This document shows positions 38,750 to 49,837 of a stretch of DNA of 49,898 nt, piece by piece (position 1 is the stretch's first letter; the number at the start of each line of letters is the position of its first letter). The stretch is from Plantago elongata (Eukaryota > Streptophyta > Magnoliopsida > Lamiales > Plantaginaceae). A model generated the notes under the pieces. It searched no databases. It was not told where the DNA came from and worked only from the letters and a program-made list of their open reading frames with translations. The stretch is taken from contig JAYMSP010000481.1 in assembly GCA_036897095.1 (NCBI GenBank), positions 1 to 49,898 on the forward strand. The letters run 5' to 3'. Made by a program: the position numbers and the translations under genes.

Positions 38750-39711
38750 AGGGGTGTGCATATAGTCCGAATCCGAAAAATCGATCCGAAAAATCGAAAA
38801 ACCAGTCTCAACCGTTCCGATCCTGTGTCCTCGGATCGAATTTCGGAAGCACTTTTTCCAATCTGAAAAATTTCAGATTGAATCCGATTCGTGAATTTTC
38901 GGATTAATCCGAAAATCCAAAAAAATAATATATATAAATATTTTTTTTATTTCATGTACATGTTTATTATTTTACCCAATTACTTATAACTAAAAAAATC
39001 TTAGATCTGTTTACTCCCACTCTCTTCTCCACATATCTTTGAAAAACGGTTGTTGCTCTCTTTTCTCCTCTCAAGTTGTCTTCTCTACACGGCTACACAT
39101 ACTCCAATCCACTCTCTGCTCCCTTCCGACTTCTTCCTCCATCTCCTCTCTCCCACAACCGCTCCTTCCGCCGTCTCTCTAGCTCCCTTGCTCAGCCGCG
39201 CCTTGTGTTGTCTCTCTCCATTCCTCAGCCGCGCCTTATGCCTTCTCTCTGCCTTCCTCAGCTGCGCATTGATGTTTTTCTCGGTCGTCTCCAATCTTCA
39301 GTCGTCTTCTCTTCAGATCGATCTGAAACCCTTCCGACTTCTTCCATTTTTTTCTCTGTTCTGTTGTGCCCGTGTGTTGTTGTTCCTCTTTTGTTCTACG
39401 GTGTTTCTAATTCAGAAGAATGTATGTTAATGGCAACTGTTTTTATATGGGATGCTAAAGTTATGTTCTCCTGATATGAATTTGTTTAGTTGATAAGGAT
39501 GAATTGATGATACATTTTCAGAAAATTTTAATTTTTATGTTAAAGTTGTTGAATTCCGGATTAAATTCGAAAAAATTCGATTCGTTTTCGGATTGATGCG
39601 AAACCGGTCTGAAATTTCGGATCGGATTTCGGTTTAAGGTAAAAGTTACCATTCGGATCGGATTTAAAATTCGGATCGGATTTGATCCGATTCGATATAT
39701 GCACAACCCTA
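38750..39711. mobile_element. 962-bp element with 9-bp target duplications
   Basis: ACTATCGCT is duplicated exactly at 38741-38749 and 39712-39720. Ends AGGGGTGTGCATAT and ATATGCACAACCCTA are inverted repeats. Subterminal regions are packed with CGGATCGGATT-type repeats on the right and the complementary AATCCGA motifs on the left. The 9-bp duplication suggests a Mutator-like class. The middle (39050-39420) is a pyrimidine-rich stretch open in two frames. Confidence 0.85.
39185..39272 (+). repeat. Three tandem units inside the 962-bp element
   Basis: CTCAGCCGCGCCTTGTG, CTCAGCCGCGCCTTATG and CTCAGCTGCGCATTGATG recur about every 36 bp, separated by TCTCTCTNCNTTC. Confidence 0.8.
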
Positions 39712-39949
39712 ACTATCGCTATAAACAAAAATCTTGAGAAATCTCTCGCACACAAGTCTGCTTCTACACTTTCACACGGTCACACATATCCAAACGTGAT
39801 GTATTTGATTTTCTCTCTATAGATTGCGAGGAGAAAGAGATTCAATGTGTTTATATGTGACGACATGTTAAAATACATGACACAATGTGTTCATTAAAAT
39901 TGACATTTTATTATATAATAAATTAATTTCTTATTTTAACTTATAAAAA

Positions 39950-40045
39950 AGTGCATATTAGTTGGTAATATGCTTCACCTACTAATAGATCGGAGGTTCG
40001 AGTCGCCCCTTTACCGTTTGAAAAAATAGAATTTTTTTTTTTAAC
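39950..40045 (+). mobile_element. Very short SINE, plus strand, third copy
   Basis: TATTAGTTGGTAATATGCTTCA, then AATAGATCGGAGGTTCGAGTCG, then an A-rich tail. It matches the 36.7-kb copy in both promoter boxes. Possible short direct repeat TTTTAACT around 39934 and 40038. Confidence 0.7.
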
Positions 40046-40587
40046 TATTATTTTCATACCCTGTCGAATATCAACTGGTCATTAATTAGTATGGTCTCAT
40101 CCTATATATATAATCTATATTTAAGAGATAATTTGAGTGAAAGTAAAATTTAATTTTATGTTTAGAAATAACATGCAAGTATATCTATCACTGCCATACA
40201 CATGATTTCTATGATTGATTTCTTATTTGCATTTCATCATTTGACGATTTCAAACTAACTCCTCCAAGGTATACGTTATAAATTTGACATATCGCATTAA
40301 TTTTAAAGCGAAATAAATCATGAGTCAGATATCAAAGTGACTTAATCAATATGGAAGAAATTGAAAGTAATGAGTTTATTTCCTCAATATTTTGAAAGTT
40401 TAACAATTTTATATCTTTTACTCAATCACATAAAATTTTAGCAAAGTATTTTTTTATATACGTTATAATGAAAAAAATTAAAGTTATAATTAATTCTAGA
40501 AGACTCTGCTATATAAGCTGACTTCAGTCAACGCTTTCCTGGTCAGCAGACTCGCAAATCTCTACGTCAACATCCACTCCTATTCCG

Positions 40588-40609
40588 ACACGTCAGATAA
40601 ATGACGTGT
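40588..40609 (+). promoter_or_regulatory. Palindromic pair of TGACGTGT bZIP-type motifs
   Basis: ACACGTCA (40588-40595) and TGACGTGT (40602-40609) form a perfect inverted repeat around GATAAA, 63 bases before the TATA box of the SelK-like gene. TGACGTG is the core bound by ER-stress and ABA-class bZIP factors in plants. Confidence 0.6.
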
Positions 40610-40671
40610 AAACACACGAGGAGTATTTTACCAGCATGAGGCTTACCACAGCGTAATATCCCCGTCTTCTG

Positions 40672-40678
40672 TATATAA
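40672..40678 (+). promoter_or_regulatory. TATA box of the SelK-like gene
   Basis: TATATAA lies 100 bases before the ATG at 40778, placing transcription start near 40705 and giving a leader of about 70 bases. Confidence 0.6.
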
Positions 40679-40777
40679 TGTTCAATTCTAGAAGTAATCG
40701 TCAAAAGAAGGTGTGAAAATACCAAAGGGAGGAGAAACAAGAAAGGTACTGGAAATTGCAGACGAATTTCTGCTTCA

Positions 40778-42482
40778 ATGGCTTATGTTGAACGAGGTAC
40801 CTTTATTATACCCTGTTCGTATCATACTATGAGTAATTTATTTCTAATTGTTCTTTAATTGATCGATTGTCGTCAAATTTTGCATCTTTTTTGTTTTCTT
40901 CACAATTACGATGCAATTGTCAATTGATCGATTCCCAATTCGAATTAAGGATTGATTAGTTGTAAGGTATATATATTGATTTATATTTGTTGCTTGTGTG
41001 TGTATATTCCGATATCCTGATTGAAGTTCTTTGTAAATTGGATAATGAATTATGCATTTATCAATTCAGAAGCTGAGCGACCTAATTTCTGGATTCAGCT
41101 TTCACCTATAAGTCTTTGTGTGTGCTGAATAAGATACAATTTGGTTGAAAGACAGAAAGGAAAATTAGATATGATCTCAGTAACACGAATTGAATTCGTC
41201 TCAGCTCAGTAGCTAATTTGCCAATTGTCTTATTGATTCTTGACTAGTTAATGGAACTGACTTTTAAGTTTAAGAGTTTGGTTGGAACTTGGGTGTTTAT
41301 ATGGTGAGCACTTCGAATGGAACTATTTCTGTAGCTTGTTGACTGGCAAGCATGTTTGATTTGTAATGGTTTGGCCCTATTCCCTAGGGAGGATCACCTG
41401 TTTCAAGTTTAACATCCGACATTTCGTCTTATGCATTCTGCAAGAAATCTGGAAGCAGCACGTCACTCAGTCCTCTTACAACTTAGTGTCATTTGGCTTT
41501 TGCATTTTAGCTAGCCTTATTATGTGTTTGCTCTTGTTTTAGCAAGTTAGTTGTGATGGGTTCAGGTAATTTAGTTGCTTCTGTTCATCTTATTATGATC
41601 CTTTTCTGAAAAAGGTGTACCTTAAGAAAAACGTATGCATCTTTGAAAAGATTCAAGAAAGTCGCTCGTCTTAGAAAGTTAGTTGTGATGACTTCTGGTG
41701 ATATATATAGTGCATCTCTGTTCATCTTCTGGGAAATGTTAAGCTTCAGAAAATGTGTCCATGTTTGAAAAGAGTCAAGACTCCTTCAGTTTGCATTTTG
41801 ATATTGTCGCCCTGGTTATCAATCTTTAATTGGTGGGCTGACAAAACATGTTCACAAGATTATTGGAAACATAATAGTATAATTGTAAATCTGTAATAAG
41901 CTCTCCTTTGTCTGATGGATTTGTCAAACTGAGTTATAGTAGGATTTAAAGACAGAATGTGAGTTCGGATTGGATGGTGAACAGTTCCAACCTAACTGAA
42001 GGGTTATTGGTTGTGTTTCCCAGGTGTTGTTCGATCTCAGAGATCAATATGGCGACTGAGAACAATTACAGATTTCTTCCGATCTATTGTTAGCTTTATC
42101 AGTATCTTCTTTGCAACAATGTTTTCGGTAATCTTGCATCTCCTGTGCTTTAGTTTCCTATTCATGCACGCACCATGTACTCATTTCTTAATAATTTTGC
42201 AGATGGAGAAGAGTGATGCATACAAGAAATCTGGGGCCGGCAAGAAATGGGACGGTGGTGGTCCAGGAGGCCCTGGGAGTGGCCCTTATGGTGGTGGCCC
42301 ACGTGGACCCCCTCGTGGGATGAGTAATGTTAGAGGGATCGATCACAGTAAGTTTCCGCTTCACTATTTGCTGAACTATCATCTTGCATGCTTACCCTTT
42401 GCCTCCTTGCAGCCTCTCATCTTCGAATTTCTTTTGTGTCCCCACAGGCTCTCTCCCTGCATGCGGCTCTTGCTGTGGTTAA
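40778..42482 (+). CDS. SelK/SelG-family glycine-rich ER membrane protein (Cys form)
   Basis: Four exons: 40778-40796, 42024-42127, 42203-42347, 42448-42482; 100 residues with phases closing. It starts MAYVERGVVRSQRSIWRLRTITDFF, has one membrane helix at about 24-41 (FRSIVSFISIFFATMF), then a cytosolic Lys/Gly/Pro-rich tail (GGGPGGPGSGPYGGGPRGPP), and ends SSLPACGSCCG. This is the layout of selenoprotein K, where the penultimate region carries Sec; here Cys fills the position, as expected in a land plant without Sec insertion. In animals SelK works in ER-associated degradation and protein palmitoylation; the plant role is inferred. Exon 1 codes for only six and a third residues and intron 1 is 1.2 kb. 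ATG 40778 is the first after the predicted start of transcription. Confidence 0.92.
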
Positions 42483-42866
42483 CAAGGTAGCTGTCAATTT
42501 TTGTGTCACTCTCCTGCGATCCGTAACCAACTCGTTGATGACTTTATTCGGGAACTCAGGTCCCTGAACTTGTTTTCCTGAGTTTCATTTACTTATTTGG
42601 ATATAATACGTGTATAAGGTGAAACGATTGTCTATATTCAGATGGCACAGTCGTTTTGTGTATACTTAAACTGCTCTGCTGATATAATTTCTTATGTAAT
42701 TTAGAAGCACAAAACTTGTGAAATGAGTGACAACTTCTCAATATCAGATTCAATGCAAAATTAGTGTACTGAAAAAATCATAAGACATGCCAAAAGTTTA
42801 AACCGGAAAATTGAACTAGTAATAGAAGGATCGTTCTATTACTGCTTGCGAACTTTGCTTGTTCTC

Positions 42867-43106
42867 TACTTCTCATCAAACTTAATGTGTATTTTTATTT
42901 GAAAATTTAAAATAATAATAAAAAATGAAAGAAGGTGGAAAAAAATATATTTTTAGTGGTAAAATGTGTATTTTCATGTATATTTTAGATTGTTTATTGT
43001 TTGTTAGTGGTGATGTAACTTACTTTTTTAGTAATGAGTTTGGGGGACAGTTAAAAACGATAAATGTATGTATTGGATAAATGTATGTATTGGAACGGAG
43101 TGAATA
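42867..43106 (-). mobile_element. Stowaway-like MITE, about 240 bp, inverted copy
   Basis: The reverse complement aligns over its full length with 13403-13649 (AATAATAAAAAATGAA, TTTTTAGTGGT, AGATTGTTTATT, TTTGGGGGACAG, TTGGAACGGAGTGA). A 16-bp direct repeat AAATGTATGTATTGGA lies in its right end (43062-43093). It sits between the SelK-like gene and the GT61 relic. Confidence 0.82.
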
Positions 43107-43319
43107 TTTAGTTAATCGTCTTATTAGTGTTGTGAATTGTGATGTTATTTAGTGGTTTGATCATTGGTACCATCTGGATGTTTGATAATTGGAATTCCTT
43201 TTAAGAAATGAAGTGTGTTTATCATGTGTTATGCTGGCGAAGTATCGTTGATATTCTGATTTGGAAATGAAATGCGGTTGATGTGTTAGTCAATGAAGCA
43301 GAAATAATTGGCCAGATCA

Positions 43320-45453
43320 GTTCGATGTGTTAGGGATTGGAAAATTCAAGCATCATCAGACCTTAGACATTTCCCTGATTGTCAAAAGCAATCAACTGTT
43401 CCAGCTATCTTGTTTGATGGATCAATAGCTATAAAATATTTCCATGCATTTGCCGATCTGCTATTTCCTCTGTAAGTGACGCGACAAGTATGGACTTCAA
43501 TCGAACAATCGTCGTTCTTATATCCAGATCCCATAGTTCGTGGTTAACCAAGTTCATATCAATCTTTGAAAGACTCACAAGAAACGACAACGAGACTCAA
43601 GTTCTTTGCTTCTCAAACGTGATTGTTGGCCTTAGAGCTGATAGGAATCTTGAAATTGATCCCCTCATAGCTACAAATCACTCAATTTAGAGATTTCAGA
43701 AAGTTGCTTCGCAACATATATTTGCTGAGGAGAGAAACCATAAATGATTGTTACAAGAGACGGCCTCGGGCCCTTATAGTTTCCAGAAAACATATTAGGC
43801 GGTTAAGAAACGAGGAAGAATAGGTCACCATAGTTAGATAAATGGGAATGATGTTTTTTTTTTTAAGGGTTAAAAAGCATAAATAGAAATGTTGCGATTA
43901 GTGTGTGAAGTTCGCACTAATCGCGGAGTAGAGAGTTGAATTTGTCTTTAATTACATGAATAATCAACCAAGATGGATAAAAGTCCCATTCTTACAAATC
44001 AAAAACATTAACACTAGAATTAGTAGAATTATCGAGAAAATCTAAGACATTGTTGGTCCATCTGCTTCCTCTTTTTGCTAGGATGTGATGCAATTTACGT
44101 GGGGGAAGAATTCTTTATTAAAATTTCGTTGAGATCCGAATAAATAATGAAAATTGATAAATTTGAGAAAACCTCATTTTTTATAAATCAATTAAAAACT
44201 GGAGAATACAATGTCTAATAGTGCTTAAATACTAAAGAAATAACTTGAAAAGTAAGAAGATCTAATATTACCAGAATTCTACTACTTATATTACTTATTG
44301 AAAATTGTAAAAAAACCTCAAAATTATAAAATTACAATTTAAACCCTCTAGATGATCTCAGATCGCTGAAATTCATCTTACATCATGGCAAAGCGATTTG
44401 TTTAGGCCACCGTTTTCACTAAGAAAACATTCCGCATTTATCGAAATCAGACACTTCTTCAACAACTTTGAAATTTTCAGCTTTTACATTAAAACATATT
44501 TAATTTTCACCGCACGAGAATCTCAGCAATTGAGTTTCTCAAATGGGAGCTGATGTTGCTTTGCAAGAAATGGAGCCATGTGCTGTAGCCACTGCACAAT
44601 TCGTGAATTCTTTCGACATGATGATTGGCGTTCACGGTGCTGGGCTTACCAATATGATCTTTCGGCAAGACAAATCGTACCATTTGGTGTAGACAAAGAT
44701 GCATATGTTTATTTTGCTGAACCTTCAGGAAGAATGGAGTTGAGGTACTTACACCGGCTTCAATGGAACGCGCATTGGAGCGCCTACAACTTGTCGTCCG
44801 TGCGTCGTGCGCAAACAACAGTTAATCAGCTGCTACGCGGCACAACCTGTCCCCCCTTTGATTTTTCTTTTTAAATTTTTATGTTTTGTCCAATTTCAAA
44901 CGTTAATAACTGAAAAAATAAAAATATAAAAAATAAATAAAAATCACCAACAAATTCGTCTCTTCAAAATTTATTTTTAAATCATTCCATCCTGAACTCA
45001 TTTTTACTCTTAATTAAACTAAAACTTGTAAAATAATCAATAAAAATATAATTTTATTAATTTCGACTTCTGAACACTATTATAATACTAACAAAATAAA
45101 AAAACATTATTTTTTAAAAATTTGAACCTTAATAAATTATAAAACAATTTAAAAAAATACAATTTTATTCATTTTAACATCTAATCACTCTTATAATATG
45201 ATTAATACGTAAATAAAAATAAAAATAAAATAAAAATAAATTAAAATTTTTTATGACGTAGTGACTTTCGTACGAATCCTCATTGAATTTTAATGAAGAA
45301 GGGGCTTATGTTTTATCATATTCGATATATTTTGACCATCAAGATATGACTCTTGATTTGGATCGTTTTCGGCCAACACTTGTGAATGTAATGAAGCATG
45401 TTTTTCCTCAATTCAATTTTGTGCTTTTAGGAGCTATAATTCAATTGGGGTAA
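43320..45453 (+). pseudogene. GT61-family glycosyltransferase, broken
   Basis: Five fragments in order match the GT61 (xylosyl/arabinosyl/GlcNAc transferase) layout. First: VPAILFDGSIAIKYFHAFADLLFPL (43394-43472). Second: CFSNVIVGLRADRNLEIDP and NHSI (to 43688). Third: RDFRKLLRNIYLLRRETI and RPRALIVSRKHIRRLRNEEE (43689-43822). Fourth: FVNSFDMMIGVHGAGLTNMIF (44590-44665), the family's best-known motif. Fifth: YFDHQDMTLDLDRFRPTLVNVMKHV (45330-45410), stop at 45451. Frames break at about 43472 and 43688, about 700 bases interrupt fragments three and four, and about 430 AT-rich bases interrupt four and five. Active members are Golgi type II enzymes that decorate xylan or glycoproteins. The N-terminal anchor was not found. 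An alternative reading of the first gap as an intron does not rescue the frames. Confidence 0.85.
43894..43924. repeat. 10-bp-stem hairpin in the GT61 interruption
   Basis: GCGATTAGTG and CACTAATCGC pair perfectly around an 11-base loop. Confidence 0.8.
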
Positions 45454-46332
45454 GGTATCAATGTTATTCACTTTGAGATGGTTCTGTACGTCTGTTATTT
45501 CAGACCAAGCAAGTATTTGTGCAAGAAGTATACTTATCCAATCCATAAAGACAAAAGCGAGTATAGTTATTATTATTATTACTATTATCATCACAATTAA
45601 AAAAAAATCTTTCTAGAAATTGCAGTGTAATTGAACATATTACGCAAATTGCAGTGTTGAACTTTTGACTAACCTCTACAAAATGATAACTACATTTCCT
45701 TTTTCCTAGTAACAAGATGAGCACCGATCTAATCTATCTAGTCTGGACAAGTTATATTATAGTATTCTTTTAAAAGTCTACGATATTATATTTACTTAAA
45801 AAATTACTACTACAACTTGTACCATGATTCATGGTCACTTCTCGGAAATTCAAACCTAACCCGGTTAGCTAGGAACAAACCATGTAACACCTTTCATACA
45901 ATACCAATAACATAATCCAAAAACAATTTGTGACTATAATAATGTCATATTATTGAGGCTGCTTGTAAAGTTACAATATTGTAGTATTGTCTACGTACTA
46001 GTGGACCAGGTTGGCATGTTCGACTTCTTCAAAACTCATATGTACTTTATATTATACGTAGTAGCCACATTTTGATTATTCAATACGCATGAAATATTTT
46101 ACTCGTTTATTTCAATTTAGATCATCACTTGTTGTCACGGTCAACATTTCAACCACCCTCATCCAACATCTTCCCCCCTATAAAATCAACAGGATTCATT
46201 TCTCCATTGTCAAAGCACTTCTATCCAAACATACATCTTTCCAGAACCATATTACAAAAGTTATAATTTACAAAACCTTGACTTAATATTGCAGTACCTT
46301 TGATTACAGTTAGCAAATCTACGCAAAGGAAT
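45454..46332. other. Upstream region of plastid-type gene 1
   Basis: No gene. ATT/TTA simple repeat near 45568-45590. A segment near 46000-46050 (CAGGTTGGCATGTTCGACT and AAAACTCATATG) is duplicated near 48940-48975 upstream of the second paralogue, so the promoter was copied with the gene. Confidence 0.6.
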
Positions 46333-47726
46333 ATGTCGATGTCGATTCCGATTTCAAGTTCGATGGTTGTTAGCCGCAGACCGCTCCATATGAGTTCTCT
46401 CCAAGCCTTGTCATGGAATCCCGTATCAAAGTTTGGCTTCTCCAAGCGTAAGGATCAACTCACACTCCGCGGGAATAAAAGCCGGTCTTTAGTCGTTTAC
46501 GCTAATGTTATCCCCGGTCCACCTTCTCTACCTCCACCATCGGGCGGGTCAAGGTAAGCGAAAACGAACACATGGACATTACGAACACTTAGAAACATGT
46601 GAACATTATGTGATTCTTATAGATGTTTTACTTTCAAATCTTGCAGCACGAGTTGGATTTTGGCAGTGGTGGTATCGGTTATATTACCTTTCTTCTCGCA
46701 TAAATGGGGTCCATTGTGGGTGCTTAAAAGTAAGTACATATTTCGTGATGTTTACGTTATTGATATGTCGCGTTTGTCAAGTGATCGATGTTCATTCTTT
46801 AGCATTTCACCTACTACTACGATCTAATCTATCAAAAACTAATATTCGTAAACTTAAATTAAATGTGCAGGTCGGATTGATAACGCAGTACAAATGGTCG
46901 AAGATATAGTAGAGACGGTGGAGAAGGTAGCCGGAGAAGTAGACAAGATTGCAGAAGACATCGGTGGTGATCTCCCCGCAGGAAAATTGAAAGACATGAT
47001 TGCAAAAGTCGAACATATGGCCGAAGAAACAGCTAAAACTGCAGATGCCCTAGACAACATTATCGACCAGGTAAAATTCTAACCTAATCAAGTTTCTGAA
47101 TTCACACAAGTTGATGAATGCAACTGCATTAAACAATGTTAGCGATATGAACATTTATACTACACTTATAGAAGCGGGTAAATGAAACTGTTGTATAAGG
47201 CTTGAATTGTTAGTGCAAGAACAGTCAGAACATATCAAGTTGACCATGTGCTAGCTATAATGTAGAAAAATGAGTAGTCATCTTTGACTATCATCTTTGA
47301 CTATCGATTAAAGCGAATAATTTTAAGTATCTTTGTAGTAGTTTTGCCGAAAAATCAGAGCTTAAGTTAAGAATTGTGTGGGCAAGTATAATAAATAGTA
47401 AATTAAATTAAATTCGAATCACTTTTACTCACAGAGAAGCTCGAATTTTTCTATTATTAGTTCCGGATTTGTGAATTATTAAGATTTGATCATTAATATG
47501 TGAGGTGAATATGTTTATGCAGGCTCAAGCAGCTGAAGATAAGGTGGAATGCATTGTGGAATCCGTCGTTACTTCAAAGAAAGATCAACTAGTTGTGGAA
47601 TCCATTGTTACTTCAAAGAAAGATGAATCAATTGTGGAATCAGTTGCTACTTTAAAGAAAGATGATCAACCACTTATGGTAGAGATTGTTACCTCAGAAA
47701 AAGATCAATCAGTTGGTGAATTTTAG
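46333..47726 (+). CDS. Plastid-type single-membrane-span protein, tandem copy 1
   Basis: Four exons, 46333-46553, 46647-46729, 46871-47070 and 47523-47726, give 235 residues. The first 57 residues are Ser/Arg/Lys-rich and acid-poor, ending SLVVYA, like a chloroplast transit peptide. A Pro-rich stretch (GPPSLPPPSGGS) follows, then one hydrophobic span at about 77-91 (WILAVVVSVILPFF) and HKWGPLWVL. Residues 103-170 form an amphipathic acidic/basic helix (VQMVEDIVETVEKVAGEVDKI... LPAGKLKDMIAKVEHMAEETAK). The C-terminus has four imperfect 13-residue repeats of the form (V)VES(I/V)VTSKKD(Q/E). I know such proteins only as uncharacterised plant plastid proteins; the helix recalls LEA-like sequences. 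ATG 46333 opens MSMSIPISSS. Confidence 0.82.
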
Positions 47727-49282
47727 AAGGATCAAAAGATCATGAGGATTAATAATAGGAAGACATGCACTATGCATTAATTATTCTTGTTTATATATAC
47801 TTTGTACAAGCAAGAGTAATGTAAGACCAATGATATTCATGGTCAAATATCATTCGTGTATATATATTCTTTTATTCATTGAACTCTCCAATAACCTTAT
47901 TGCAATATCTTTTTTATCACTAGTTACACAAGTGCCGGTTGTTACATTTGTAGTGTGAACCACTTCTAACTAACACTAATCTCGTGACAATGTCATGATG
48001 TATTCTACGTTTAATAATAATAAAAAAAGAAAAGGACACAATAAATTACCCTAAAAGTTAAAATAATTAACTGTACAATGGAGAAGAAACTTAATTACTA
48101 TATTCTCATAATATCATAGTTGGAGAAATATTTTTAACTTTCATAGGATGACTAAGAATGAAATGATAATTTTAAATAATACGTCAAATTTACATCTTAG
48201 CATAGCGAAGCCAAACTAGAGAAACGATGATCTCGAAAGCTTAGACCCCATCTCTCTTATAATCTTATACTTCCAGAAAGGATATCCTACTTCACCGAAC
48301 ACTAGTACTCCCATTACCAAATAGATACAAATAATCGACTCAATCTTATGAATAACATGTGAGAAACAATATATAGTTGCTCTTGGAATAGGTTTATTTT
48401 TCCATGCGGCATGATGTGTAATATCTCCAGGGTGCTTTAAAGGTCATTTTCCAGTTATATCACATGTATTAAATATTGTACAGTACTACATATTAAAGTA
48501 TTAAAAAGTAGTATCGCATGGTGTTTTAAAGGTTGTACCTCAATGCAAAACGAAAACGAAAACAACTAAGGAGATAAGTATTCCCTGCCGGATACCCCTT
48601 CTCAGAGTTGCATTTAGCAATTGGAAATGAAAACTATGATGTTGATTACAAGAATAGTGGTCCTAAAACAATTAGAAGAATAGTTACATATTGATTAGGA
48701 TTTAGGATTTTCTATTTTGTTTTTTTTTACATTTTTCAACATTTTTAGTTCTTACCGAACAATTTTTAAAATTTTCAGTAAATAACCAAACTGATAAATA
48801 ATTTTAGTTCAGGAATTCAGTTTCAATTTATTTATTTCGATTTTTGGTACAGTCAGGTGATTCGTTACGAAATGAACACCCACATTAGAGATCCAAATTG
48901 TTAATATAGAAATGTGAAGTCTTCTACGATCCGGTGGAGCAGGTTGGCATATTATTCGACTGCTTAAAAACTCATGTGCAAGACACTTTGGCCTTGTGTT
49001 TGATTATCGAAGTACTTAACATATAAAACAACCTCGTTTAACATGAGCTGTACAAACATTTTAAATTTCTAGTAGTTTGTAGTTTAGTTAGTCAACAATT
49101 CAACCACCATTAATTAATCTCTTCCATTTCTTGCTTCTATAAATTACTCCAATTTCTCATTCTCCACCCTATCTGCTCAAACATCTTTCCAAACCCATCT
49201 TTTACATAAGTCCAGAAAACTTGCGTCCCCACAAATCCTTAACATTTACAAACATCCTTAGATAAAGGAACATTTGAAAGTT
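47727..49282. other. Spacer between the tandem plastid-type genes
   Basis: The first part is the 3' region of copy 1; the last 350 bases resemble the promoter of copy 1. No other coding region is seen. Confidence 0.6.
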
Positions 49283-49837
49283 ATGTCTTCGATTTCGAGT
49301 TCTCTCGTTTCTACTCACAAAATTGGCGTCCAGTATGTTACTAAACCGAATTCTCGTCAAACTTTGCCTTGGAGTCCGATCTTAAAGTTTAGTATCTCAA
49401 AGACTAGGAACCAAATTAGTATCCACGGCAACAAGAGGTAAATAGTGTTGAGTTTTAACTTTGTGAGTATAAACAAAGACACAAAGTTGATTGTATACGC
49501 TAAATCTACGTTTTCATCTCTTATACTTTCGATTCGTCTGCAGGAATTCACTAGTGGTTTATGCGGAAGGTGTACAAGGGCCGGCTCCATTGCCTTCAGG
49601 ATCGCCACCTTCAGGCTCGTCGTAAGTCATCAAGCTACTTGTCCACGAATACGCACATTTAGTCAATGTCTATTGTACTTGACAAACTGAATTTGTTATG
49701 TTGCAGTAAGAATTGGATATTTGGATTTTTGGTATCATTTATACTACCATTCTTCACTCAAAAATTGGGTCCTATATCAGTACTTAAGAGTAAGCATTTT
49801 TCAATCATAATTGTTCCTTTTCTAAAGAACTATATAC

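Noticed and set aside
39050..39474. Two overlapping open frames of about 130 codons in Ser/Leu-rich sequence
   Set aside because: They lie inside a transposable element in a CT-rich tandem-repeat stretch, overlap in different frames, and show no family motif.
42011..42490. 159-codon frame at the SelK-like gene
   Set aside because: It reads through three introns. The spliced model gives a family-sized 100-residue protein with the right ending.
44507..44818. 103-codon minus-strand frame
   Set aside because: It is antisense to the GT61 GVHGAGLTN fragment, which explains the conservation-like look.
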